A stretch of DNA of 64,000 nucleotides from Alphaproteobacteria bacterium. Its GTDB lineage: Bacteria > Pseudomonadota > Alphaproteobacteria > Rhodobacterales > Rhodobacteraceae. A program made the translations under genes and the position numbers. The DNA lies in the NCBI GenBank assembly GCA_029289325.1, contig JARFTV010000006.1, positions 1-64,000 of the forward strand. The letters run 5' to 3'. How positions within the stretch are numbered: position 1 is the first letter of the stretch; each line of letters begins with the position of its first letter. The notes under the pieces were generated by a model. It was not told where the DNA came from, made no database searches, and was given only the letters and a program-made list of their open reading frames with translations. Shown one piece after another: positions 34,497-43,044 of this stretch.

Positions 34497-35152
34497 CCTG
34501 TCGGCCCTCCCTCTGGCCGCGCGGCGAGGATAGCCTGCACATCGGCGTCCTCAAGCTGCGGAAAGCTGGCATAGTGCAGGCCGACCGCCGTAAACTGCGC
34601 CGGTGCCCGCAGGCAGATCACCTGATCGGCCAGCCGCTCCATCGCCTTTAGCGTATCGGGAGCCGCGACCGGAACGGCGACGATCACCTCTGCCGGGGCT
34701 TCGGTCCGCACCGCCCCGATCGCCGCGCGCATCGTGGCCCCGGTCGCGATCCCGTCGTCCACCAGGATCACCCGCTTCCCCTTCAGCGCCCCCGGATCCA
34801 GACCGGCCCCCCAGAGCTTGCGTCGCCGCGCCAGCTCCGACCGCTCGGGCGCGGCCTGCGCCTCGATCACCGCCGGGTCGAGCCCAAGCACCCGGATCAG
34901 GTCGTCGTTCAGCACCATGGTTCCGCCCTCTGGCCCGGCGATGGCCCCCAGCGCCAGCTCGCGGTTCCCCGGCATCCCGATCTTGCGCACCAGGACCACG
35001 TCCAGCACCGCCCCCAGCGCCCGGGCCACCTCATCCGCCACCGGCAGCCCACCGCGTGGCAGGGCCAGCACGACGGTCCCCGGCCCGCCAAGCCCGCCCA
35101 TCCGCTCGGCCAGCGCGCGCCCCGCGGCGCGGCGATCGGCAAACCGCTCCAT
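34493..35152 (-). CDS. Phosphoribosyltransferase family protein
   Basis: A 219-residue type I phosphoribosyltransferase with the PRPP loop VILVDDGIATGATMRAAI (about 126-143) and the N-terminal LALPRGGLPVADEVA strand. This subgroup is often annotated as a predicted phosphoribosyltransferase without known substrate. It heads a two-gene unit with the ureohydrolase. Confidence 0.82.
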   Translation of the reverse strand: MERFADRRAAGRALAERMGGLGGPGTVVLALPRGGLPVADEVARALGAVLDVVLVRKIGMPGNRELALGAIAGPEGGTMVLNDDLIRVLGLDPAVIEAQAAPERSELARRRKLWGAGLDPGALKGKRVILVDDGIATGATMRAAIGAVRTEAPAEVIVAVPVAAPDTLKAMERLADQVICLRAPAQFTAVGLHYASFPQLEDADVQAILAARPEGGPTG

Positions 35153-35207
35153 CGCGATCCTCCCTCACGCTCCTCCTCGCTCGCCTTCGGCTCCTCGTCG
35201 GCAGCCA

Positions 35208-35240
35208 GCGAGGAGTGACGAAGTCACCGACGAGCGCCCC
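35208..35240. repeat. Dispersed hairpin repeat, family A, copy 3
   Basis: GCGAGGAGTGACGAAGTCAC then CGACGAGC. The core TGACGAAGTCA is a perfect hairpin. Just before it (35168-35205) a CTCCTCGCTCG...CTCCTCGTCG stretch repeats parts of the unit in the other orientation. The element lies in the 238-base gap between two divergent genes; no promoter is clear there. Confidence 0.55.
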
Positions 35241-35390
35241 AAGGTTACCGTCCCGCCCCGTCCGAACAAGCCGCTCAAGCCGTGCGCGACGGTCGGTCAT
35301 GTCGTTTTATGAAGCCAAATTTCGGGCTGACTTGTCCCCTTTGGCCCGCCTCTGTCAGATAGGAGCAAACGCGTTCCGGAGGACGGTCGA

Positions 35391-37889
35391 ATGAAAACCC
35401 ATGTGAAAGCCCTTGTCGTCGGCGGCGGCGCAGTCGGCACCGGGATCGCCTACCATCTGGCGAAAGCCGGTTGGGACATCATGCTGGTCGAGCGGGACGA
35501 GCTGACCGCCGGCTCCACCTGGCACGCCGCGGGCCTTCTGCCGCTCTTCAACATGAGCTACGCGACGACCCACATCCACAAGTACTCGGTCGACTTCTAC
35601 AAGGGGCTCGAGGCGGAAACCGGCCTCAACCCCGGCTTCTACGTCGTCGGCAACCTGCGGATGGCGCAGCACCAGCAGCGCATGGACGAGTATATGCTCT
35701 ACTCCTCCGTCGCCGAGACCGCCGGGGTCTACCACGAATTCCTGACGCCGAAAGAGATCAAGGACCGCTGGCCGCTGGTCCGGACCGAGGACCTGATCGG
35801 CGCGCTCTACCACCCGCAGGACGGCTACATCAACCCGGCCGACGTGACCCAGGCCATGGCCAAGGGCGCCCGCCAGCTGGGCGCAACCATCGAACGGAAA
35901 ATCCAGGTCGACGGCTACCGCTGGACAGGCAGCGAATGGATCGTCTCCTGCACCCGGCTTGAAGAAAAGGGCGGGATGCTGGTCGCCACCGACGACAAGT
36001 TCGACATCACCGCCGAGCACGTCGTCACCGCCACCGGCAACCACGCCCAGCGGACCGCCAAGCTCCTCGGCATCAAGACCCCCGCCGTCGTCGTCGAACA
36101 CCAGTACATCGTGACCGAGCCCGACCCGGCCCTTGTCGAATGGCGCAAGACCAACCCGCAGCACCCGGTCCTCCGCGACGCCGACGCCAAGTGGTATGTG
36201 CGCGAAGAACGCGGCGGCTGGATCCTGGGCCCCTACGAAAAGGGCGCCCCGGCCCGCTTCCAGTACGGCGTCCCCGACAGCTTCCGCGCCGACCTCTTCC
36301 CGCTCGACCTCGAACGGATCGAGCAGGAATACATGTCCTTCATCCACCGGATTCCGTCGTCGGAGACCGTGGGCCTCAAGGACGACTACAACGGCCCGAT
36401 CTGCTATACCCCCGACGGCAACCCGCTGGTCGGCCCGGCCCCCGGCCTGCGCAACATGTGGCTGGCGGAGGGCTTCTCCTTCGGCATCACCGCCGCGGGC
36501 GGCACGGGCTATTACCTCGCCCAGCTTATGACGCAAGGGGAGGCCGAGATCGACATGGCCTCGCTCGACCCCAAGCGGTTCGGCGGCTGGATGACCACGG
36601 AATACGCCTCCCGCAAGAACGAGGAGTGCTATGACCACGTCTTCATCCTGCACCACCCGGATGAGGAACGCGAAGCCTGCCGTCCCCTGCGCACCGCCCC
36701 CGCCTATGACCGGCAAAAGGAGATGGGCGCGCAGTTCGGCCAGGTGAACGGCTGGGAACGCCCGAACTACTACGGCCCCAAGGACGCCCCCGCCGACTTC
36801 GACCACAACTCGCGTAGCTTCCGGCGCGGCGACTGGTGGCAATATGCCAAGGCCGAGGCCGAAGCGGTGCGCAACACCGTCGGCATCATCGACGCGTCGG
36901 CCTTCACCAAGCATCTGGTGCGCGGGCCGGGCGCGACGGCCTTCCTCGACCACTTCACCTGCAACAAGCTGCCGAACGTGGGCCGGATCAACCTGACCTA
37001 CGCGCTCACCGACCACGGCACGACCCGGACCGAATACACCATCGTCCGGCTGAAGCAGGACGAATACTACCTGATCTCCGCCGGGGCCTGGACGGCCTAT
37101 GACTATGACTTCCTGCAGAAGGCCGCCGACGACTGGATGGCCGAGGGCAAGGGCCACATCGATATCCACGACGTCACCACCCAATGGGGCGTCTATGCCC
37201 TCGCCGGCCCGAACGCCCGCGCACTGCTGAAGGACATCGTCAAGGACGCCGACCCCGATACCGTCCTCGGCAACAAGCGCTTCCCCTGGCTCTCCTACCG
37301 CGACATCGAACTGGGCATGTGCCCCGTCCGCGCCGTCCGCGTGGCCTATACCGGGGAGCTTGGCTGGGAACTCCACTACCCGATCGAATTCGGCCGCTAC
37401 CTCTGGGACCTGATCTGGTCGGCGGGCGAGAAGCACGGTCTGAAGGGTGTAGGGGCCCGCGCCCAGAACTGGCTCCGGCAGGAAAAATCCTACCGCGCCT
37501 TCGGGTCGGAGCTTGGCCGCGACGCGACCCCGCTGGAAGCCGCGCTTGACCGCTTCGTCGACCTCAGCAAGGACTTCCGCGGCAAGCAGAAGATGCTCGA
37601 CACCGGCATCCGCGCGAAATGCGTGACGCTCCTGATCGACGGGCCGAGCGACACCGATCCGTGGGGGAAAGAGGCGATCATCCATGACGGGATCAAGGTC
37701 GGACGCCTGACCTCGGGCGGTTATTCGGTGGCCTTCGGCAAGCAGATCGGCATGGGCTATGTCCCCGCCGCGCTGGCGGAACCGGGGCAGAAGCTGAAGG
37801 TCAAGATCCAGCTTCAGGAATGGGACGCCGTCGTGACCGAAGACAGCCCCTTCGACCCGACGAACGCCCGCATCCGGGTGGACGGATAA
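35391..37889 (+). CDS. FAD-dependent dehydrogenase / GcvT fusion (dimethylglycine or sarcosine dehydrogenase type)
   Basis: An 832-residue two-part enzyme. The N-terminal DAO-type flavin domain has the Rossmann motif VVGGGAVGTGIAYHLAKAG (residues 9-27) and GSTWHAAGLLP near 43, where the His is the covalent FAD attachment site in dimethylglycine and sarcosine dehydrogenases. From about residue 430 follow FAO-middle and GcvT folate-binding domains (TEYTIVRLKQDEYYL, LAGPNARALL, GELGWELHYP). It should oxidatively demethylate an N-methylated glycine and pass formaldehyde to tetrahydrofolate. The exact substrate is uncertain. It stands alone. Confidence 0.85.
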   Translation: MKTHVKALVVGGGAVGTGIAYHLAKAGWDIMLVERDELTAGSTWHAAGLLPLFNMSYATTHIHKYSVDFYKGLEAETGLNPGFYVVGNLRMAQHQQRMDEYMLYSSVAETAGVYHEFLTPKEIKDRWPLVRTEDLIGALYHPQDGYINPADVTQAMAKGARQLGATIERKIQVDGYRWTGSEWIVSCTRLEEKGGMLVATDDKFDITAEHVVTATGNHAQRTAKLLGIKTPAVVVEHQYIVTEPDPALVEWRKTNPQHPVLRDADAKWYVREERGGWILGPYEKGAPARFQYGVPDSFRADLFPLDLERIEQEYMSFIHRIPSSETVGLKDDYNGPICYTPDGNPLVGPAPGLRNMWLAEGFSFGITAAGGTGYYLAQLMTQGEAEIDMASLDPKRFGGWMTTEYASRKNEECYDHVFILHHPDEEREACRPLRTAPAYDRQKEMGAQFGQVNGWERPNYYGPKDAPADFDHNSRSFRRGDWWQYAKAEAEAVRNTVGIIDASAFTKHLVRGPGATAFLDHFTCNKLPNVGRINLTYALTDHGTTRTEYTIVRLKQDEYYLISAGAWTAYDYDFLQKAADDWMAEGKGHIDIHDVTTQWGVYALAGPNARALLKDIVKDADPDTVLGNKRFPWLSYRDIELGMCPVRAVRVAYTGELGWELHYPIEFGRYLWDLIWSAGEKHGLKGVGARAQNWLRQEKSYRAFGSELGRDATPLEAALDRFVDLSKDFRGKQKMLDTGIRAKCVTLLIDGPSDTDPWGKEAIIHDGIKVGRLTSGGYSVAFGKQIGMGYVPAALAEPGQKLKVKIQLQEWDAVVTEDSPFDPTNARIRVDG

Positions 37890-37890
37890 G

Positions 37891-37910
37891 CGAAATCTTC
37901 GAAGATTTCG
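37891..37910. repeat. Perfect 20-bp palindrome
   Basis: CGAAATCTTCGAAGATTTCG reads the same on both strands and begins two bases after the stop codon of the FAD/GcvT gene. A degenerate relative lies at 7815-7834 after cobB. It may serve as a gene-end hairpin. Confidence 0.6.
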
Positions 37911-37972
37911 GGCACCCGGCGGATCGGGGCCGGGCGTCTTGAAGCAGCGCCCGCCACCCCCATCTTAACCGG

Positions 37973-38293
37973 ATGGCCGCAAGAAAAAGACGGGAACGCA
38001 GGTTCCAACGACAGTTCGACGCGCTCGGGCGCCTCGTGCCCCCCCTGCGCGGGCCCATGTCGACGCTGCAGAAGGACAGCTGGTTTCCCGTCCGCTTCCC
38101 GGTCGCACTGGTGCTGATCGCCGGAGGCCTGTTCTCCTTCCTGCCGGTGTTGGGCCTCTGGATGCTGCCGCTTGGCTTCCTGCTTCTGGCCGTTGACCTG
38201 CCGGTGCTGCGCGGGCCGACCTCGGTCCTCGTGATCCGGGGCCGCCGGTCGGTCAAGCGCTGGTTCCGCCGCCTGCGCGACTGGCGGTCCTAA
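37973..38293 (+). CDS. Small membrane protein of unknown function
   Basis: A 106-residue protein with a strongly basic N-terminus (ARKRRERRFQRQF), two hydrophobic segments (about 43-60 and 64-80), and a basic end (RRSVKRWFRRLRDWRS). The GLWMLPLGFLLLAVDLPVLRGP stretch resembles PGPGW-type small membrane proteins, but the match is by eye only. Its stop overlaps the convergent GH25 gene stop (CTAA). Confidence 0.6.
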   Translation: MAARKRRERRFQRQFDALGRLVPPLRGPMSTLQKDSWFPVRFPVALVLIAGGLFSFLPVLGLWMLPLGFLLLAVDLPVLRGPTSVLVIRGRRSVKRWFRRLRDWRS

Positions 38294-39072
38294 AGGGTCC
38301 GCGCCCGCAGCCAGCTCGCCCAGGCGGCCTTGGACCCGGCAAAGACGTTGATATCCACCTTGCCAGCAATCCCCGGCACCACCCCGGTCGAGGTATACTG
38401 CCAGAAGCTCCAGGTCCCGCCCTTGTAGACCTCGCCCGGATGGTCCGCGACCGCCCTCAGCCAGAACTCCACCCCCTCCAGCCGCCAAAGCTCGGTGTCC
38501 TGGTAGAAATCGACCGTGGTATAGACGATGGGCCGCTGCCCATAATGCCGCGCGACGATATCAGAGAAGATGCGCGCCTCGTCCCGGATCGTCGCCCCGT
38601 CGCGGCGGATGGTGCAGGTCGGGCTGAACGGCGTCCATTCCATGTCAAGGACCGGGGGCAGGCCGCCCGGCACCTTGGGGACATTGCGGATGAACCAGCG
38701 CGCCTGCTCGGCCGCCGGGCGGCAATGGTAGAAGAAGTGATAGGCGCCGCGCCTCACCCCCGCCGCCCCGGCCCCGCGCCAATGGCTCTCGAACATCGGG
38801 TCCACCATGTCGCCGCCCTCGGTGGCCTTGATGAAGGCGAAGTTCACCCCGTTCGCCCGCGCCGTCGGCCAGTCCACCTGCGTCTGGAACCGCGACAGGT
38901 CGATCCCGTGGACCGGATAGCGGTCCGGGGACCGCCCCGGCCAGTCCGTCGGGGCGGCATCGGTGAAGTTCGAGGTGGTGACGGTGATCGTCTCGTCGGC
39001 CACCGGGGCGCGGGAGGACCCGCCACAGGCGACCAGCAGAAGCAGGGCAAGACAGGGCAGGGCGCGGATCAT
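38290..39072 (-). CDS. GH25 family lysozyme-like lipoprotein
   Basis: A 260-residue protein with a lipoprotein signal (LLLLVACGG) and a glycoside hydrolase 25 domain: GIDLSRFQTQVDW at the barrel start, FAFIKATEGGD, GAYHFFYH, PPVLDMEW with the catalytic acidic residues, and FWQYTSTG and VDINVF at the end. It should cleave the peptidoglycan glycan backbone from the periplasmic side. It may be the last gene of a unit with DUF938 and the FAD oxidase. Confidence 0.9.
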   Translation of the reverse strand: MIRALPCLALLLLVACGGSSRAPVADETITVTTSNFTDAAPTDWPGRSPDRYPVHGIDLSRFQTQVDWPTARANGVNFAFIKATEGGDMVDPMFESHWRGAGAAGVRRGAYHFFYHCRPAAEQARWFIRNVPKVPGGLPPVLDMEWTPFSPTCTIRRDGATIRDEARIFSDIVARHYGQRPIVYTTVDFYQDTELWRLEGVEFWLRAVADHPGEVYKGGTWSFWQYTSTGVVPGIAGKVDINVFAGSKAAWASWLRARTL

Positions 39073-39103
39073 GCCGTCATGCTGCCGCGACCTGCCCGGC
39101 TTG

Positions 39104-39772
39104 TCACCCCGGATTTCCGGGCCTCGGCGGATTCTCCCATGGGCCGCGCCGGGCCAGCAGCATCAGGTTGTTGGCGGGCATCTCGACCACCCGCACGCTC
39201 AAACCCGCCTGCGCCAGCAGGTCCAGCACCCAGCCCAGATCCTTGTAGCCGATCGCCGGATCCTGCGCCCGCAGGGACCGGTCAAAGACCGCATCGCCCT
39301 CGCTCGTCGCGCGGCCCTCGTTCAGGAACGGCCCATACAGGCAGAAGGTGCCGCCGGGTGCCAGGGCTTGCGCCCCCTCGGCCAGAACCGTCCGGGCCGC
39401 CGCCTCCGGGATCAGGTGGAGGAGGTTGACCAGCAGCACCGCATCCCAAAGCCCGACCCGCGCCGCCCAGCCCGGCGCCGCCGCATCCAGCTCGATCGGA
39501 GGCAGGATCCGGCCCCCACCCTCCGCCGCCCAGGCGAGGATCGAGCCGAAATTCCCCGGATCGACCTCCGTCGGCTGCCACTCCACCCCCAAGGGCCCCG
39601 CCATTACCGCCGCATGCAGGCCCGAGCCCGAGGCGATCTCCAGCAGCCGCCCGTTCAGGGCAAGCCCCTGCAAGACTGCCAGAATCGGCCCGGCGTTGCG
39701 CGCGGCCGAGGGTACCATCCGCCGCCCGTCGGCCAGCACTTCCGCACCACTGTCCGGCAGTTTCAGTGCCAT
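39104..39772 (-). CDS. DUF938 family SAM-dependent methyltransferase-like protein
   Basis: A 222-residue class I methyltransferase fold of the DUF938 type. LLEIASGSGLHAAVMAG (about 43-59) is the SAM-binding motif I, and LLVNLLHLIPEAAARTVL the following conserved block. The N-terminal SAARNAGPILAVLQ is typical of the family. Substrate unknown. It starts four bases after the FAD oxidase stop. Confidence 0.82.
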   Translation of the reverse strand: MALKLPDSGAEVLADGRRMVPSAARNAGPILAVLQGLALNGRLLEIASGSGLHAAVMAGPLGVEWQPTEVDPGNFGSILAWAAEGGGRILPPIELDAAAPGWAARVGLWDAVLLVNLLHLIPEAAARTVLAEGAQALAPGGTFCLYGPFLNEGRATSEGDAVFDRSLRAQDPAIGYKDLGWVLDLLAQAGLSVRVVEMPANNLMLLARRGPWENPPRPGNPG

Positions 39773-39776
39773 GGCC

Positions 39777-40853
39777 TCACCCGAACCGCGCCGGGTCCAG
39801 CGCCGCGACCAGCTCCGCCCCGATCTCGGGCGCGCGGCCGCCGATCAGATCCGCCGCCAGCCGGCTTGCCGCGGGGCAGGTCTGGAACCCATAACCGCCC
39901 TGACCCGCCAGCCAGAAGAACGACGGCTCCCGCGCATCCGGCCCGATCACCAGCACACGGTCCGGCGAAAAGGTCCGCAGCCCCGCCCAACTGGCCAAGA
40001 GCCGCGTCACCGGCTCGGTCACCATCTCCTCATAGCGCGCCAGCCCCTCGGCCAGAACCATGTCATCGGCCCAGGCGTCATGCGGCTCCATCAGGTCCTC
40101 CTCGGCGGGGGAAACGATCAGCGCCCCCGCATCCGGCTTGGCATACCAATCCTCGCCCGGCCCGAAGATCATCGGCCAGCGGCTCACATCCAACCCGCCC
40201 GGCGCCGGGATCCGCGCCATCGACCGCCGGTAGGGCGTGAACCCCAGGGGTCGGACCCCGGCCATTTCCGCCACCTGATCGACCCAGGCCCCCGCCGCAT
40301 TGACCAGAACGCGCGCGCTGAACTCCCCCGCGGCCGAGGTCACCCGCCATCCCGCGTCGGTCTTCGCGATCCCGGTTACCCGAGCCTTCGTTACCACCTG
40401 CGCCCCGCGGCTCCTGGCCTCGCGCGCGAAGCCCTGGACCAGCAGGTCGGTGTCCACATCCTCGGCATGGCCTGCATAGCCCGCCAGCGCCACCATCTCC
40501 GGGTTCAGGATCGGTACGATCCCCCGCGCCTCCTCGACACTGATCCGCTCGAATTCCATCGCCGCCAGATCCACCTCGAAGGCCTCCCGCGCCTCGGCCT
40601 TGGCCACCAGCAGCAGCCCGCGTGGGCTCAGCACCCCCGGCAGACTGCGGAAATGCGCCTCCGAGGCCATCGACAACCCCACCACCGCCGGCGCGCCATA
40701 GCGTGGCTCATACAGCGCCGCCGACCGGCTGCTGGCGTGATGCGCGAGCCCGTCCTCGGCCTCCAGCACGATCACCGATCCCAGTTCCGACAGCCGCGCC
40801 GCCGCCGAGATCCCGGCGATCCCGCCGCCGATGATCAGAAAATCCGCGTCCAT
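39777..40853 (-). CDS. FAD-dependent oxidoreductase (D-amino-acid oxidase fold)
   Basis: A 358-residue DAO-family enzyme. FLIIGGGIAGISAAARLSEL is the FAD-binding Rossmann motif; ASSRSAALYEPRYG follows, and VLVNAAGAWVDQVAEMAG and LAGQGGYGFQTCPAASRLAA are late family blocks. Likely oxidises an amino acid or N-methyl compound; the substrate is not determined. It is co-transcribed with DUF938. Confidence 0.82.
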   Translation of the reverse strand: MDADFLIIGGGIAGISAAARLSELGSVIVLEAEDGLAHHASSRSAALYEPRYGAPAVVGLSMASEAHFRSLPGVLSPRGLLLVAKAEAREAFEVDLAAMEFERISVEEARGIVPILNPEMVALAGYAGHAEDVDTDLLVQGFAREARSRGAQVVTKARVTGIAKTDAGWRVTSAAGEFSARVLVNAAGAWVDQVAEMAGVRPLGFTPYRRSMARIPAPGGLDVSRWPMIFGPGEDWYAKPDAGALIVSPAEEDLMEPHDAWADDMVLAEGLARYEEMVTEPVTRLLASWAGLRTFSPDRVLVIGPDAREPSFFWLAGQGGYGFQTCPAASRLAADLIGGRAPEIGAELVAALDPARFG

Positions 40854-40872
40854 CCGCTTCTCCCGTCATTCG

Positions 40873-40904
40873 AAAAGGGGCACAGGAATGCCCATGCCCC
40901 TTTC
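40873..40904 (-). terminator. Rho-independent terminator after the BMP-family gene
   Basis: On the minus strand, arms AAAGGGGCA and TGCCCCTTT (40874-40882 and 40895-40903) with a 12-base loop are followed by TTC. It partly overlaps the adjacent family B repeat and closes the purine operon. Confidence 0.6.
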
Positions 40905-40957
40905 ATCTTTGCACAAATATCCCACGGGGGGTGCGGGGGGTGTGAAACCCCCCGCTC
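40891..40957 (-). repeat. Dispersed repeat family B, copy after the BMP gene
   Basis: Read on the minus strand: a GC-rich hairpin (GGGGGGTTTCACACCCCCC), then CCCGTGGGATATTTGTGCAAAGATGAAAGGGG in two adjoining parts. The GGATATTTGTGCAAAGATGA core matches copies near 5601, 44132 and 47961. It lies in the 113-base gap between the operon end and the FAD oxidase start. Confidence 0.65.
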
Positions 40958-40966
40958 CGCCAGAGA

Positions 40967-42058
40967 TCACTGGGGAATGTCGCCGACAATTCCCTCGACA
41001 TAGAAGTTCATCCCCAGCAGGTCGCCGTCCGGGGCGGTCTCGCCCTCGGCCAGCCAGGGGCTGCCGTCCTGCTTGTTGATCGGCCCGGTGAACGGGTGAT
41101 AGGTCCCCGCCGCGATCGCGTCACGCAGCGCCTCGGCCTCGGCCTTCACATCGGCCGGGACCACATCGGTGATCTCGCCGATCTCGACCTCGCCGCCGGC
41201 GATGCCTTCCCAGGCGTCCTGCTGCTCATAGGTCCCGTTCAGCATGGCGCCAACGCGCTTCACGTACTAGGGCGCCCAGTTGTCGATGATCGACGACACC
41301 CGAGGCCCGTCCTTGTACTCGGCCATATCCGAGGCCTGGCCGAAGCCGATCACCGCGCCATTGGTCTTGGCCGCCTCGGCCAGGGGGGCGGTCGAATCGG
41401 TGTGCGAGGCGATCACGTCCACGCCCTGGTCGATCAGCGCCTTGGCCGCGTCGGCCTCCTTGGCCGGGTCGAACCAGGTGAAGGCCCAGACCACCGACAG
41501 CTGGACGTCGGGGTTCACCTTCTTGGCGTGCAGGTAATAGCTGTTGATCCCCATGACGACCTCGGGGATCGGGAAGGACCCGATATAGCCGATCTTGTTC
41601 GACTTGGTCATCTTGCCCGCGATATGGCCCTGCACCGCGCGGCCTTCATAGAAGCGGGCGTTGTAGGTGGTGACGTTCGGATGCTCGCGCTTGAAGCCGG
41701 TGGCATGTTCGAACTTCACATCCGGGAACTTGGCCGCGACCGCGTTGGTCGGGTCCATGTAGCCGAACGAGGTGGTGAAGATGATGTTGCAGCCGCCCAA
41801 AGCCATCTGGGTCAGCACGCGCTCGGAATCCGCGCCCTCGGGCACGCTTTCCTGCCACTGGATCTCGACCTTGTCGCCGAACTCCTCCTTGACCGCCAGC
41901 GCGCCCTGATGGTGCTGGTAGGTCCAGCCGCCGTCGCCGATCGGGCCGACATAGACGAAGCAGGCCTTCACCTTGTCCATGCCCTGCGCGGATGCCGCGC
42001 CGCCAAAGGCCAGCGTCAGCCCCATCGCCGCGGTGGCCAGCAGATTTCTCCGTTTCAT
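40967..42058 (-). pseudogene. BMP-family ABC transporter substrate-binding protein, interrupted by an in-frame TAG
   Basis: The frame encodes a purine/nucleoside-binding lipoprotein-like BMP protein with signal sequence (KRRNLLATAAMGLTLAFGGAASAQ) and the family blocks VGPIGDGGWTYQHHQGAL, FTTSFGYMDPTNAVA and IGYIGSFPIPEVVMGINS. At codon 264 (41267-41269) a TAG replaces what should be tyrosine in NWAP-Y-YVKRVGAMLNG; the remaining 99 codons continue in the same frame to a normal end (GIVGDIPQ). One base change explains it, either a real nonsense mutation or a sequence error. If real, the truncated protein lacks part of the C-terminal lobe and the importer probably lacks a working receptor. It is last in the xdh/ABC operon. 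Confidence 0.85.
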
Positions 42059-42110
42059 TCTTCTTCTCCCCGTGGTGGCGGCGCGTTGTCCTGCACCGCT
42101 AGTTGATGCC

Positions 42111-43043
42111 TCAGCGCGAGGCGTGAAAGTTCTGTCCCAGCGATGCCGGAGCGCCATTGGCCTTGCCCCGCCGCCCCGCCGACATGATGACCAGCACAAG
42201 GATGGTTATCAGATAGGGGGCCATGGACAAGTACTCGACCGGGATGCCGGAGCCGGCGACCTGAAGGTTCAGCTGCAGGACGGTGATCCCGCCGAAAAGC
42301 CAGGCACCCAAGAGAACGCGCCAGGGCTTCCAGCTTGCAAAGACCACGATCGCCAGCGCGATCCAGCCCGCGCCCGCCGTGATCCCGTCCACCCATTGCG
42401 GCACCCGGATCAGGCTCAGATAGGCCCCGCCAATCCCCGCCATCGCGCCGCCAAAGGCGATGCACATCAGCCGGATGCGGTTGACCTTGTAGCCCAGGGC
42501 ATGGGCCGCCTCGTGGCTTTCGCCGACAGCGCGGATGATCAGCCCGATCCGCGTCGCCTTCAGCACCCACCAAAGTGCCGCGGTCATGAAGATGCTGAAA
42601 TAGACCACCCAGTCATGGCCGAAGACGATCGGCCCCACCACCGGCAGCTTCGCCAGCGCATCCGGCAGAAGCTGCCCCGTCGCCGGCGGCTTTATCCCGT
42701 TGTAGCCCTGCCCGCCGAGGGAGGAGACCCCCAGCCCGAACAGCGTCAGCGCCAGCCCGGTCGCCACCTGGTTCGCCAGGAAGACCTGCGTCAGGGCCGC
42801 GAAGATCAGGCTCAGCAGCGCGCCTGCGACGGCGCCGCCCAGAAAGCCCAGCAGAGGGCTCCCGCTGTGCACCGCCACGATGAACCCGCCCAGCGCGCCG
42901 ATCACCATCATCCCCTCGACCCCGAGGTTCAGGACGCCCGCGCGCTCGACCACCGTCTCGCCCAGCGCCGCCAGCAGGATCGGCACCGCGCTCGCCATCA
43001 GCGTGGCGATCAGGATGACCGGATTGATACCGCCGAAATCCAT
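42111..43043 (-). CDS. ABC transporter permease, purine/nucleoside type (second)
   Basis: A 310-residue branched-chain-type permease with about eight to ten hydrophobic segments. The ERAGVLNLGVEGMMVIGALGG motif is typical of nucleoside/BMP-associated permeases, as is the coupling loop RAVGESHEAAHALGYKVNRIRL. It is adjacent to its partner permease (one base apart) and the receptor gene. Confidence 0.9.
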   Translation of the reverse strand: MDFGGINPVILIATLMASAVPILLAALGETVVERAGVLNLGVEGMMVIGALGGFIVAVHSGSPLLGFLGGAVAGALLSLIFAALTQVFLANQVATGLALTLFGLGVSSLGGQGYNGIKPPATGQLLPDALAKLPVVGPIVFGHDWVVYFSIFMTAALWWVLKATRIGLIIRAVGESHEAAHALGYKVNRIRLMCIAFGGAMAGIGGAYLSLIRVPQWVDGITAGAGWIALAIVVFASWKPWRVLLGAWLFGGITVLQLNLQVAGSGIPVEYLSMAPYLITILVLVIMSAGRRGKANGAPASLGQNFHASR

Positions 43044-43044
43044 C

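Noticed and set aside
35355..37685. Very long minus-strand open frame (776 codons) opposite the FAD/GcvT gene
   Set aside because: It mirrors the plus-strand gene, whose protein has clear domains. High-GC third positions keep the antisense frame open; the antisense product has no recognisable motif.
41264..41272. Frameshift or recoding (selenocysteine/pyrrolysine) in the BMP gene
   Set aside because: Both halves are in the same frame, so no frameshift. The codon is TAG where tyrosine is expected, and no recoding signal is evident; a point nonsense change is simplest.
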